A stretch of 64,000 bases of DNA from Scytalidium lignicola (GCA_002812745.2 NCSJ02000053.1:114622-178621), one strand, 5' to 3'. Counted from the first letter of the stretch, positions 11,667-23,977 are shown. Program-made: numbers and translations. The notes: generated by a model from the sequence alone, not told the origin.

Positions 11667-12993
11667 TACTGTACATCACGTACGTACGGTATCGCGTAAG
11701 GACTAAAGGGGCAGAGTGATTGTAGCCTGCAAGAAGGGCTTTGGAAAATAAGCAGCGAAAAAGGGGACTTGCTTGTCAATGTTGAGGCCTGAAAGAGTTT
11801 AGAGTCAACGAGATTTGACGAAATTAGGGAAATGATGCCGAAGAAAATATGGAAACGCTTAGCTTCTGAAGAGATGTTGGTCTTAAAAGGTGCTCAATCA
11901 GTAAATCTGTCGTCTAATTGGCCATACTCAAATTGGACGCGCTAGCGACTTGGCAGAGCTCTCATTCACTACTGTCATCGTGGAGGACCTCTTGTTCCTA
12001 AGTGTGAACAGCTCCACTTGAATAACAATAACAAACCAATCAACCAAAAATAAGGAAAACTTTGGGCGCATTGAATATAAAGCTGCATTATGGAAAATCA
12101 TCTATATCTTCAATTTCAAGTTACAACTGTACTAAGCAAAACTTAGCACGAAGAATTGTGAGTATTTCACTTTATATAATTCACTCTTGGGGGAAATGTG
12201 TCAATATTTAAGTTTTCCGTGTTGGCCCAACACCATCTCAGTTTTACTTGGATCTACAAACCTACCCGAACTTTTCCAAACCATCACAACTTCCATCAAA
12301 AAGCACATCTTCCATTAAAATACTTTCACCTTTTATCAAAGCACTTTCAACTTCCCTTGAAGTCAACCATCTACTTTTCCGTTCCAGAAAGGAACAAGAT
12401 GGGAGTCGAACTGGTCATGCCTAATTCTAACCTCGTTTACAGGCAGTACCCGCGTTCTTCAGCAAATTTTTTGTTCCAAAAAAAAGACGCGTCCCTCCAG
12501 ACGAAGAACAGCCTCGCCTAGCAACAATCATACCAACAAAATATTGGCATAGTTGGTGCATTATTCTCAAGTCACTTCCTTCAAATCAGTCCTGAACAAC
12601 AGGCTAGATGCTCTATACCTACCTTGCAAGCAAGTTCATAGAAACCTTAGACGCTTACGAAGTTTTTATTACACCAATTACCTCTGAGATCACTTTTAAG
12701 AGGATAACCAATGGACTCCACTCCTTTCATGAAGTCCTCAAACAATATCCGATTCAAAAGCATCTCCATGATTATCTGGATACTGTTGATATCATGGAAC
12801 ATCTTCCTGAAGATTATGGGAAATATTTAGGTCTTTCAAAAAGTCAGAAGGAAAATTATCATAACACTACCAAAGTTCATCATGGTTACATGATCATTGA
12901 AGAGGTAGTTGCTACTGCCAAGACTCGATTTACTATGACAATAGCCTTGCTTCTTACTGCTTCCAATCACTGATCAATTTTGTGGTCAACGTA

Positions 12994-13157
12994 TATGAAA
13001 TCGTATAATTTTCATACGGCGATTGATGCCTTTTGCAAATGCTTGAACACGTTGAGCAATCTCTCGTTAACACTATCGTTTAGTCGATGCGTGTCTCGAC
13101 GTGTTCAAGCATTTGCAAAAGGCATCAGTCGCCGTATGAAAATTATACGATTTCATA
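12994..13157. repeat. Inverted duplication 1, 58-bp arms
   Basis: Left arm 12994-13051 and right arm 13100-13157 are reverse complements over 58 bases with one mismatch, around a 48-base loop. The right arm is in the coding direction of the helicase relic; the left arm is the inverted extra copy. Confidence 0.9.
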
Positions 13158-13601
13158 ATACCGATCAAGAAATGGATTTATTTCGCCAGCATTTCCTACC
13201 ACGGGCCAAGCATAAGAATTATTTGGATACTAGCCGACAAGACATGTTCATATCCACGTTAATGAATCGCAAAGGTTTAGAAGCAGAGCAACGTCGCAAA
13301 CGTGGCGACAAGCGACGAGAATTACGCTTCATGAGGTAATATTTGAAGAATATAATAAGAGGCTGCTCAATAATAAACGCTATTGGGAGTTAGCTTCTCG
13401 GATACTGCTCATGCTAACCTCCCCCAGGGAACTCAATGAAATCATAAAAGAGATAATGATTACAGTGTTACAAAAAGCAGATTTCATTGCAGCAACCTGT
13501 GCTAGAGCACTCGCACCTATTCTCCATCAAAATATTAAACTATACGTTGTAGTTAAAGATAAACAAGGGAAAACGAACCCTGATTTCTTTTACGCTCTCG
13601 C

Positions 13602-13726
13602 CGGCTATTATAATCCGCTCATCTTTGTCAGAGCTGGGAAATTGAGGGTTCTCAGCCGTAATGCAATATGGCTTGAGTTGCCTTGAATTCACAGCTCTGA
13701 CAAAGATGAGCGGATTATAATAGCCG
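13602..13726. repeat. Inverted duplication 2, 35-bp arms
   Basis: 13602-13636 and 13692-13726 are exact reverse complements over 35 bases with a 55-base loop, and similarity extends a few bases further on each side. It interrupts the helicase relic between two conserved motifs. Confidence 0.9.
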
Positions 13727-14367
13727 ACTAAAAACCTGTGGACATCCAGTGTTGTCTCTTAATGAGCAGCATAGAATGTGGACCCACAATCTGACTAACT
13801 GGATCATTCAGAGATTTTATAACTCTGAAATGGTTGATGGAACAAGGGGAGAGCCTGAATCAGAAAAGCTCCAATTTACGAAAGAAATATTCGAAGACGA
13901 ATGGGGCGTCGAATCTCCATTCGTTGTTTTCAGATTCGACACCCCATTCGTTGTTTTAGCTACGGATGGTAGCAAGTCTGACAAGACGCCTTATGGAAAG
14001 TCGATTGTGAACGAGAGGCACAGGGAGTTCGTTTTAAGAAATATCGAGCATTTTACGGAAGCTCTCAGCTACCAGTGTTAAGTTTGACAAGTCTACGTTC
14101 TCGATTGCCATTATTTCTATGTATCGTTCACAAGTAGATGGATACATATTTGATCTTTCAAATATGAATGAGCCGAGAGCAACAGCACATACTCCCCAAA
14201 CAATTCAAAGCGGTGAACGCGACATTGCGTTTTTTGAAATGACGACGGCCTACAAATCACTAGTTTTGGGGATGAAAACGGACAGGTGCTTGTCTCATTG
14301 ACTCGCCATAGGTTTGGACTTGTCGTTTTGTTTGAAAAGGTTCTTGATCCTGCAAGTTACGGCATCA

Positions 14368-14418
14368 ACTCAGCAATGTCATTCCAATGACTATGTCACT
14401 GGAATGACATTGCTGAGT
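14368..14418. repeat. Inverted duplication 3, 24-bp arms
   Basis: 14368-14391 and 14395-14418 are reverse complements over 24 bases with one mismatch and only a 3-base loop (TAT). It falls at the apparent 3' end of the helicase similarity. Confidence 0.88.
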
Positions 14419-14420
14419 CT

Positions 14421-15897
14421 TATTGTGACTTGTGAAACTATTCCAATTCTTCCAAAATACAGAATCTGTGGCCAGTTGCATGATAAATACGAGCGCGGTA
14501 CAGCTGTGGTGGAGACCATGGTGCTCATGAGTGCAAGAAAGAACTTAATCATAAAATGGCTCCAGACAAAAGAACATGCCGAAAGCGTCATAAAATTGGT
14601 CACGGCATATCTTCTAATTGCCCTCTCCCATGGTGCACAAAGTGCAGGGTGTCAGGTCACGAGAGGGTTTCTTGTCGCTAAAGAATTTGTGGGTGTTACT
14701 AGGGAACATTGGACGGCAAAATGCTCTGTGAAACAACCTTAGAGAGGAGTTTCTGATGAAAGTTGTATATAATTCCTACTATACCGGACGTTCCATAGGT
14801 TGATAGGTATATACCCAAAACACGAATTCATATCCTCGTTGCTCATAATTTGAACTTCAAACCAGCGATCTGGTAGCTCAATGTGAAAGTCTTCTTCTTA
14901 TGCGCACATATAGTACTTCAACCCATCTTCCTTTTCATATCCATACTTCACAGTAATATATATAGAGTTGGAGCTATTGCTAGTCTGATCACAATATCCC
15001 TGACTCGAAGTCCTAGCTTGATCGTAAGCCATAATGGAGTGAGGTTCACTTATTGTACTAATCACCAATTGAAGTCCGCGAGTAGTCGATCATCTAATCG
15101 GGAATTTGAAGGGTTAACGTGATCAAATACCATGTTATTCCGCTTATACCACTTCTTATATCTTATTTGGAGATAAATCACTTTTATCTAAAACCCCTGC
15201 TGGCACGCATTTCGCCCAGAGCATTGATCATCCACGAAGAAGGACAAGATATAGGTATAATAAGACAAGCAGTGCAAAGGGCAATAAGGAAGGCAAGAAT
15301 TGCAACGAAAAGGAAAGGAGCAAAGATCTTCAGTCACAGCCTATGTTAATTGATAATGGAAATATTCCTACATTACCCTTCTTACCTATTTAGTCTGTTA
15401 AGAGTAGTGTGTATTTAGTTTATTACTATTCAGAAAGTGTCAACATTATTCTAAATTTTATGTTCAGATTAATTTCCAACCCCACCCCCCACATTTGCCC
15501 TCGTTTCTCCCTAACTTTATTCGAACTTTGTCCAGGAAAAAGGGAGGTTCAGAGGTAAATCACCATATAACCGAATTCTCAATACTCAATGATACACTGA
15601 ACTTTGAATCCTTTCAGCGGTTCTAAATAATAAGTAATATTTAATCGAATAAAGCGCAAATGTAAGAACAATTTCTAGAAAGATCCAACTTTTACACTGC
15701 TTTCTCACGAATTAAAATCCCATCCCCCTGCTGTTTATTTTTAGCTTATAAAAAGGGGAGGTATTTTTAGCCCAAATATCAATCTCCATCTGCATTTCCA
15801 TTCTCGTTCTAATACGCAGATGAATGTTCCACATACACAACAGAATACATACATAGATATATTTATGTGGATATAAAGAAAATCAAAAAGGTTTTAT
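14421..15897. other. Spacer between helicase relic and ZIP gene
   Basis: Short frames at 14421-14742, 14883-15122 and 15119-15349 show no recognisable domain and are probably chance or relic sequence. The last 300 bases lie downstream of the zinc transporter and should include its 3' untranslated region and polyadenylation site. Confidence 0.45.
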
Positions 15898-17212
15898 CTA
15901 TGCCCACTTGCCCAAAAGAGCCATTACACCAGCTCCCAGGAAAACGCACACCACCATGAAGATCAACCTGTTTCGATCCTTGGATAGATCAGGGTTGAAC
16001 AGGAAGTCTCTAGCCAAGAGTTCAACCAAACCAGTGTAGATCAGAATACCAGCACTGATGCTATCCAACACACCACTGACAACATTGGCTGTGAAACTGC
16101 CGGCATTGTACGTTGTCCTAAGACCCAATCCAATAGCGATAGCGATGGGCGTGGTTAGACCGTAGCCTGCACAGAGGGCCCAAGGAAGGTGTCTGAAGCG
16201 ACGAGGGAAAGGGATGGCGGACATTCGGGCGCCGATACCCAGACCTTCGAAACTTTGATGGAAGACGATGACCGGGTAGAGCGTGGAGAACTCATCGCCC
16301 GCGGTACCTAGGTTCAGACCAATGATAACAGAGTGGAAGATGACACCGAACTCAAGAATCAAGAACGCGGCGATTTGGGACTGAAAGGAGCGTTCCTCTG
16401 ATATAGACAAGGCATTGTCACTGGAGAGGCCTTTCTCGCTATCAGATTCCTTGTTCATGGAGGAGGCTTGTTGCTGTTCCCGTTGCTGCTGCTGTTGGAT
16501 GGCTAGTGAGGCTTGGAGGGCTTCGTCCTGGTCACCGGAGTGGAGTTGCTGATGTGTAAGAACACGATTTGGAGAAAAGTCGTCATCACCAAGCTTCTCC
16601 TTTCCGCGTGCTGGGTCAGTGGTGATGATATCTTCGACAATTGGGTGGGTGTGTGCCATGGCGTATTTCCTGTCGACGTACTGCTCGGCGCAGAAGTCAA
16701 GTAGAAAGATAAGCATAACGGAGACGAGGACGATGGCTGGTGGCCAGGAGTAGGTCGCCCATCCTCCAGTCATACCAACGCAGGTCGAAGGGCCAATTTC
16801 ACCATAGGCTGGGTCAAGAAGGCTGGGAATAGGTTAGCGTGAAATGCCTCTGTGCACTTACTAGATAGGCTAAACTAGAGAATTGAAGATGAAAATGCAG
16901 ATGCAGAATGTGCATAACAGACATTGGGGAGGAAGGAGATACTTACTGAACGAAAGCAGTAGCAATAATGACACCAGCACCAAAGTAACGCGCAAACAAG
17001 TAGACGTAGATGTTGACACGAACCCAGGAGATGCGGGTGGCCATGATTGGAAAGACAGTAGCGGCCGAGGAGACGATGAGGATGACAAAGAGAGCAGAGA
17101 CGCGTGCCCCTAAGTGACCATTATACTCATTACCACCGGCATTGATGAAGCAGACGACTTGAGTTGGGTCAGCGGTGGTAAGGTCGACGTTGGTAGGATC
17201 GAAGTCGGCCAT
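15898..17212 (-). CDS. ZIP family zinc/iron transporter
   Basis: Two exons on the minus strand, 17212-16947 and 16822-15898, give 396 residues; the intron (16946-16823) starts GTAAGT and has a GCTAAC branch site. ZIP proteins import Zn2+ (or Fe2+) into the cytosol. Three N-terminal membrane segments end in AFVHLLDPA, followed by a variable cytosolic loop with a poly-Gln tract (about residues 180-190) and few histidines. The conserved metal-binding helices contain HSVIIGLNLG (TM4) and HQSFEGLGIGAR (TM5), with three more hydrophobic segments to the C-terminus (LLGKWA). This is the Zrt1/Zrt2-like fungal group at typical length; which paralogue and whether high or low affinity cannot be told. No convincing zinc-responsive element was found upstream. 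Confidence 0.93.
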
Positions 17213-18751
17213 GATTGCTAGCAGAATGAAGAAGTTTTGAAGGTTAAAGTCAAGTTAGAGTTCCTAGTCCAGGTTAAAAGCCAGTCTTGAATCTCTTTTC
17301 TTATTTCAGCCTCTTCTTTTTAATACTGCAGCTCCTCACCAGGTCAAATCAAATGAGTGACGGGATGCAGATGCAGGTCACAGGCATACACGATCTATAT
17401 GATAAGGCGGGAGAGGGGAAGGGGGTGCGGGAGCCCATGATGACTTTATATACCTGGGGGACAGATCAACAACTAGCACATGCAAGGCCTCTACTCTAAG
17501 CCTCTCACACCATTTCTTTTTTCTTTTCTTTTTTTCNTTTTTCTCTCGAAGCTGCAGGACCCGTTTGGACGCTTGCTGGATCCATCCTGACTACTCTAGT
17601 TTCCATTGCGCGGCTGCACGGCACTGGGACACCTTTGCGGCCAACCCTCCAGCCCTGGACAGCCCGATCCTCACGGCACGCCCGCTGCTGGGTCCTGGGT
17701 CCTGGGCCCTGTCTGGGTTGGTGTTGTGCGTGGAGCATGCTGTATATTGAGAGAGTAGTGGCGATGGGTTAGACCACACGGCTACCCTATTGGGATACAT
17801 GTGAGTCTAGTAGGCTGGCTGGCTGGCATGGGGGCGGGGTTTGGGGGTCGTGGAATGGATCCAGCATCGTAATGTCATCAACGTGGTAAATAGAAAATAT
17901 GAAAAGTAAATGTTGATCAATGGCTACGCCGTGAGTGGACCTCTAAGAGGAAGGGGGGAGGGAATGAATGGGGTCAGCCTCGCCTATGCCGCAGACACCT
18001 TGATGGCTACTTCGCACACGACCAAATTGCAAATCAGCCTTCACTCCGTTCTTCATTTAGTCACAAACACACCTACTCCTTGGGGTTACGCTCAACATCA
18101 TGAACGTTGTCATTGGCAGACTTGCTGGTTTGCGCTTAGTCAAGGTGGCCCCCTTTTTGTAGTGGGAGAAACTTGCAATCCACGGTTTCTCCGTTACCTG
18201 CCCTACCCATCAAGGTGTCTCTACCACACACCACCCAGCTGGGACACATCGCCGAAGCTTCAGGTCCTAAAACCACGCCAAAGAAACCAAAAAGGTATGC
18301 CCGTGGAGTTGTCTTGTCATCATTTCTTGCGCGCGTATCACACGTTTTCATTCATTAAAGGAGGGGCAAATTATAGAAACCAATCCAATCATGGTAATGA
18401 GTAAGTTGAGGAAAAGAAAGATCAATAAAACAAAGGTGGGATCAACCATCATAGTGAAAAAAAAATTAAGAAAAAAAAAAAAGCTGACCTGGACGGAGAA
18501 GAAATTCAGTATCAGAGACTCCACTTGTGTTTCGGTGCTACATTTCCTAAAACCCAGAAAGTGTTTGTAACCACGAGCCATCACCAAACCACACCCACCA
18601 CAGTATTCCCGACGCCATGTGTCTGAATGAAAAAACCGCGTGCTTCTCATGTGTCTCGTCTCATCCTCCGTTTCCCTTTCCGCCCCCAAAAGTCCGTCCC
18701 GTCCCAAGCATTGCCAAAGTACGGTACCGGAACGGTACTGGTAACAATACC
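17213..18751. other. Spacer between ZIP and tetraspanin genes
   Basis: Contains the ZIP promoter/5' leader (next to 17213) and the 3' region of the tetraspanin. An N lies at about 17537 in a T-rich run, and there is an A-rich run at about 18457-18482. Open frames on both strands here are short and carry no motif. Confidence 0.5.
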
Positions 18752-19581
18752 TTAGAAGGCACCTGCGCCGCTCTTCTCATCGATATGCCGGTACCGCTCC
18801 TTCTCCTTGCGGTCCTTTATCAGCATCGCTGTGGCCAGCACCATTGCAACATCCACACCAACAATACCGAACGCTCCCGTAAAGATCAGGTCCAGGTAGT
18901 TGTTTGCCATCGTGTTGAACGGCGTTACGCAGCCTCTCATCGTCGCGGCGAAGGCAGCGCTGGGACATGTCGAGTCTACAACGAATGGTGGCGATGTGCT
19001 ATTGAAGAAACCGCAGCAGGAGAGCTATGACGGTCTGATGTTAGTCACAGATTCTCTTATAGAAATAATTCTGAGATATCGACGGAAATAGAGTAAGGGA
19101 GCTACATACGCTTTCCTGAAGCAGGCTCTGTACAGTAGTCGACTGGTCATTCCAGATGTGGGAAAGGTTGGCGCGTGTCTTGAGCGTCTCGAACCAGATC
19201 CTCAGACCTAGGATCAAGGTGAATAGCGCGCAGAAGACGACCATGTAGCCGTGCAAGATGAGCCAGCCTCGTGTCATGGGCATCATCAGGGCTGGGATGG
19301 CGACGAGGAATGTCACAAAGATGAAGACAGCATTAACGACTCCGGCTGTTATATGCGGTCAGTTCCATGTTCTCTTGCAGTGTGGTTTAAATGACGAAGG
19401 GGTGTAGTTACTGACCTGTTAGAGGGCATACTTGCAAAAGCAGGTTGCTAACAATATTAGATTCTGTAGGTGCTCTATGCATCTCTGTTTGAGTGATCAA
19501 GGAGAAGATTAAGAGTAGTCCTCCAGCGGCCAAAAAGAGGAACTCAGTAACCCCAAATGTGAGGAGAATCTTGTCCTTCAT
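18752..19581 (-). CDS. pls1: Fungal tetraspanin, Pls1-like
   Basis: Three exons on the minus strand (19581-19416, 19345-19110, 19024-18752) give 224 residues, matching the roughly 225 residues usual for fungal Pls1. The order is short N-terminus, four hydrophobic segments, and between TM3 and TM4 an extracellular loop that starts with the diagnostic CCG motif (LSCCGFFNSTSPP) and has further cysteines (DSTCPSA, RGCVTP). The C-terminal tail RKEKERYRHIDEKSG is charged, as in Pls1. In plant pathogens Pls1 is needed for appressorium penetration-peg formation and, with Nox2, for septin/actin reorganisation; whether this host is a pathogen is unknown. Introns are 70 and 85 bases. The identification rests on length, CCG motif and tail; another fungal tetraspanin class is the alternative. 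Confidence 0.85.
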
Positions 19582-22500
19582 GGTGCCTTCGTTATTCCCA
19601 AGTTTTATATTCTTGTCTACCTAATATTGTTCGTGGAAGTAGCGGGGTATCGAGTATATCTTCAAGACGACCGGCGTCGGTAAATTGCGATTTTTTGTCG
19701 GTCGAATAGAGAGAACGGAAGGCCCGAGAAAACCTGGCCAAAACAGTGCAATACCGAAAAAAGAGTGCTCTGTAGACAAAACTCGGTTTTGTCTTGAAAG
19801 TTAAGAAGAGGATAAAAAAAGAGGGTATAATGGCGTGCACCAGTGCTGCCCTAGAAAACAAAAGCTTAGAGAAGAGAATTGAAGAGAAAAGAAACAATCA
19901 AGATAACTGTCAAGATCAGAATGAAAGCAGAGAAAAGAGGAAGAGAGAAGAGAGAAAGGAAACAATTCGCATTGACGACTTGAGGGTCGGTTTGCGTGAT
20001 CCATCGTGCGTGGACGTCGCGCAGTTTCGCCAAGGGTGCCATGTTTCGACGATCTACGACACTTGGTGTTTTGGACCTCTCGTCAGAGTACCACTTCTCA
20101 AACATGGTCCCTATTTTAAGGGCCTTATCAAGGGGGTTGCCCGGCACTGAAAAAATTAACCTCGTAAAATGAGGCTCCTATTTGTTGGAATGACTCGCAT
20201 CAATCTTCGAGATGAGATCATTTCTTTTAACTTTACATCCGTACGGAGGGTACTCAAAGCAAAAAAAAGTAGAAGTGCAAGGAGAATGCGTGATGGGATT
20301 CGTCGCAGTCTGCGCTTCGCCTACGGAGATTACATGGATTATGTTATCTCAGGGGACGTCTGGGCCAGGCGATCCATTATGGCCTTAGGCACGAAAAAGT
20401 AATATTCCAATTTTAGCACATGTTGGCGCCAGGCGTTGCGATCTCCAACTAGGATGGCATGATGGTTTTGGCAGCATTAAGAGAGAAGTCGTACGACTGG
20501 TCTGGGGTTCGATACACGAAAAATAAGATTGCGGTTTTGGCGTCTTTCAGACCAACTGGGACCAATGGGACGTGGTGAATCTCGGATGCATAAGATACTG
20601 CAATAATTATGATTTAGAGCATCACGTGTAACATTTGGGCCTAAGGTAAATAGTGAGGCACGGAGATATGAGATTACATAATTCAATGAGTTTGTGCCTG
20701 AGGGTTGAAGGTAACGTTAGATGCCGACGCCTCGTTAATGCCCCGAAAAAAAGAATTATCACACATCGGAGACTTGCGTATCTCCGTAGAAAAGAATTGA
20801 GGCTGCTAATAACCTATGAGAGATGGTCTTTGTTAGAGGATAACTCTGGTCTGCTGGTCAGATAGCATACCTACCAATTTTTCCGTTTCAATTCATCGTG
20901 GTTTATTGACATCTTCCTTCGTCATATACCTTTTCATCCCCATTCACACAATTACTGTGTACAATTTAACAGTCAAAAACGGCACCTAACTTCGGCTCAA
21001 TCTTCGCACTTACTGTACTCCTGTCCCGCGGCTTCCTCCGGCAATACAGTAACGAAAGAGCGCAAGCCCTCGGGCCCTGATTGGACCGGAAGAAGGAAGC
21101 AGCAATCCCAGGTAGAAAGCTTGCCCTCAAAGCACACGGGCCGCCCCACTTTAAAAAGACCCCCGGGCTACTGGGCGAGAGGGCAAGGGCGGGCAGACTT
21201 GGCCCTTAAAGGAGTTGCTTGCCCCCCCTCTGAAAGAAGTAACCACTTGACCTCTTTCGACACATTTCACGACTGATCCGACCAGAGACAAGCAGCCCAG
21301 CTATTACCAACTCTGCCTCCAAAGACCCCGAAAAAGAGAGTTGTCAAGCAAAAATCCCAAGCAACCCCAAAACGCCTTTTTTTATCCCACTACACCCCAA
21401 TTTTTTACCGGCGGATTCGTCTTGCTTTTACTCCACTCCCCGTTTATTTGGAGATTTCCGACTGGGGAANTTTTTTTTCTTCGTTTCTTTGTTTTTGGGT
21501 TTCGGTTCGAGACCAGTTACGAGGTTATTTCTGGAGAAAGTGCCGCTTCGGGTCTTGTTCAACCCCAGGTTTTTTAACGTGCCAGCTACTGGTCTTGTCG
21601 TCCCTGGTCCTTTTAAAAGAAAACGAGGTTACCATTCAAGGTGCGTGTGTTTATGGGGACCCTGAACGGCCCCGTTTCTTTTTTTTCCCCCTTCGACTTT
21701 TGTCAACTGGTTATTGTTTTTTTTGNTTTTTTGTTCTTGCTTTTTCCCTATTGTGTGAAAGGGCCAGGAGATGGAGGATGATGAGGATAGAGAGGGAGGG
21801 GGTGCGCAGTTAGGCTGCTGGTTCTTCTCGTCTGGCACACCGCATTGGGATTGGCCTGAGTTACCCTGAGAGTGGTTGCCGGGTATCCATCCAGCCATCT
21901 TTTGCTGGTCCCACGGGCCAGAGCGGACAGTGGATGCGGTCCTTTGTGCTCCAGGTTCGTCATGTGTGTGGCTGGGAAGTTGTAGTCCAGCTGTTTGAAC
22001 ACATGGCTGCCACTGGCTATTCAACAGCATCTTGCCATACTTTCACCACCGAGGATCCGACTCGAGCTAGTGCTTTGTGGATTCGAGATATTTATCAAGT
22101 CGTCTCCCTCAAGAACTGCATGCATGTCTATCCGAGTCTTTGTCGGGCACCGTAGACATCCTGCAGCCGCGTTGGAATCTGTTGGTGGAAAGCTGCAGCG
22201 ACGATGAGTGGGAGAAAAGGAAAAAAAAAGTCGATGGCTGCAAACAATTGCCGAGGACACTACGCACCAGTCGGTGTTAGTCCGGTATCAGCTGGCCAGC
22301 GACTCCAGCAGGCGCAAACTGCGCGATTGATGCCTGCCGCATGCCGGAGTACCTGGATGCGCAGCGATAATTGTACGGAGAAGTGCCGTACCCGTTATCC
22401 TGCAGGGGTGCCGTTAGCTCCGAGCGTGGACCGCGGAGCGCTACGCTCTGTAGTACAGGTGGTACATGCGGCGCAGCGCACACTGCAGTACAAGTGGCTT

Positions 22501-23117
22501 GTAGTTTCTGCGCTCTGGGTGCCCCGAGTCTGCCATAACCCGCTCCCAGCGCACCAACCAACCTCCTCCGTGCCCTTTCTTATCCTCACACACCCTCACG
22601 TTTACCCCCCCTCTCCCAAGCTTACATAGCAACCCGTTGGAGAGAGAGAGGAGCTGGGCCTTAATTATTCGCCTGACTGTGTCTCAATCTATTCTCTTTT
22701 CAACCATCCGCACCCGCACCCGCGACACACAAGCCAGACCACTCTTTTCTCTCCCACACCTTGCCTGATCAATCATTAACCCGAGTGATTTGCTTGTTCA
22801 GGTTCTTTTCCCAGCCCTTCAGGAACAACGTCAGATCCGGTTGCTCGCGCCTCTCTCTGAATCGCTCGAGGCTCCGCTCAATCAAATCCAGATTTGCTGC
22901 CTGCTAAATTCGCGGTGCACACAAAACTGCCCAGCGCCGTCTCGCTTCTTCCTCCAGATCTCTCGGGTTTTGCACGCCATCCTCAATTCAGCGTCTCGCG
23001 ACCAGGTTTCGCAGCACAACCGCGCACCTCCACCACCATAAGCAGTAAGGTCACCGGCACTCACCTTAAAGGAGAACACACCTTCTCGTCATACCCCAAT
23101 TCGAACATTTTATCGAC
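19582..23117. other. Long spacer and leader upstream of mcm1
   Basis: About 3.5 kb without a supported gene. The first part is the tetraspanin promoter. 20160-20880 has broken frames only. From about 21000 the sequence becomes less AT-rich, with several homopolymer runs and Ns (about 21470, 21726). The last 450 bases before 23118 are pyrimidine-rich and purged of long frames, as expected of a long fungal 5' untranslated leader. Frames on both strands around 21600-22640 have no recognisable domain. Confidence 0.5.
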
Positions 23118-23977
23118 ATGGCCGACATCACCGATCAGCACGAGCAAGCCTCGCCCTCTGCTCTCGACGAGGGCCATTCCAATGGCAATGCAATTGCGCC
23201 CGGCGCCGAGAACCGCGGTGTCAAGCGTCCCAGACCTTCCACGGCCGACGACGATGACGATGACGATGACAAGCCCGGACGTGAGAGAAGAAAGATTGAG
23301 ATTAAGTTCATCACCGATAAGTCGCGTCGCCACATCACCTTTTCCAAGCGCAAAGCTGGTATCATGAAGAAGGTATGTCTGTCGCGCCAGTTGGCCCTAC
23401 CATCATGACATGCGCGCGTCGTTTTTCTTATCGCGTCGACGTGTTAGAATTTTCGCGATTTTGGAAATCCATCGACTGACCTTACTTTCTTCTGTTGAAC
23501 AGGCATACGAACTGTCGGTCCTGACTGGCACCCAAGTCCTACTCCTCGTTGTCTCCGAAACCGGTCTTGTATACACATTCACGACACCAAAGCTCCAGCC
23601 TCTGGTCACAAAGGCCGAAGGCAAGAATTTGATCCAGGTGAGCACCATTTAAGGCAATTGAGATGATATGAGTACACTGCTGATGCGAGATACAGGCCTG
23701 CCTTAACGCACCCGAGCCTGCTGGAAGTGGCGAGAATGGAGTTGATGACCAGAACCCAGTCGAGTCGCCAGAAGAACCAGCGGCACAGCATCTTCCACCA
23801 CAACAACAACGCCCGGGCATGCCACAGCAAAACCCGCAAATGCATCCAGGCTACATGCCCATTGACCAGCACCAAGCCATGGCGTACCAGAACTACGTTG
23901 CCCAGCAGCAGCGTACGGGTGGCTATGCTATGCCTCCCCAAGGTGGAATCCCACAACCACATACACATCAAGCATGA
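23118..23977 (+). CDS. mcm1: MADS-box transcription factor Mcm1
   Basis: Exons 23118-23372, 23503-23637 and 23696-23977 give 223 residues. The MADS box starts at about residue 55 (RRKIEIKFITDKSRRHITFS, then KRKAGIMKKAYELSVLTG) and runs into the SAM-type dimerisation part (TQVLLLVVSETGLVYTFTTP). It is of the SRF/Mcm1 class, not MEF2, judged by the KIEIKFI and HITFSKRK signature. A short acidic run of eight aspartates precedes the box and the C-terminal half is rich in Q, P and H (activation-type tail). Mcm1 binds CC(A/T)6GG boxes with partner factors to control mating, cell-cycle and metabolic genes in the nucleus. The intron after the MKK of the MADS box (23373-23502) and the one after LIQ (23638-23695) begin GT and end AG. 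Confidence 0.95.

Larger units (their letters stand above)
10486..12197. other. AT-rich spacer with repeat copy B and a MITE
   Basis: No gene was found. The region holds the right copy of the direct repeat (about 10858-11130) and a 164-bp MITE (11503-11666). A TATATAAGG box at about 10793 precedes the repeat and could be a remnant promoter or LTR, but no element boundaries were found around it. A single N at about 11627 lies beside a T homopolymer inside the MITE. Confidence 0.6.
12608..14420 (+). pseudogene. Decayed SF1 (UPF1-like) helicase
   Basis: Helicase-like fragments occur in order but in different frames. 12608-12973 contains HHGYMIIE followed by EVVATAKT, where a Walker A (GxxGxGKT) is expected with all three glycines replaced. 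13411-13640 reads like the strand before motif II (ADFIAATCARALAP). 13749-14081 contains LNEQHRMW, the NEQ-RM pattern of motif III/IV in UPF1-like enzymes, then RFYNSEMVDG. 14119-14340 contains YRSQVDGYIF (motif IV) and a GERDI-type motif V (RDIAFFEMTTAYKS), then FGLVVLFEKVLDP. Frameshifts, stops and three inverted duplications (12994-13157, 13602-13726, 14368-14418) plus a small tandem duplication near 13910-13960 interrupt it. It was probably an AAA_12-type helicase; it cannot make an active enzyme. Confidence 0.65.

Noticed and set aside
17213..17300. Possible zinc-responsive element upstream of the ZIP gene
   Set aside because: Only a half site (GAAGGT) was found; the full palindromic consensus is absent.
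20500..20530. GGGTTCGATAC resembles a tRNA B box
   Set aside because: Flanking sequence forms no acceptor or T-stem pairing.
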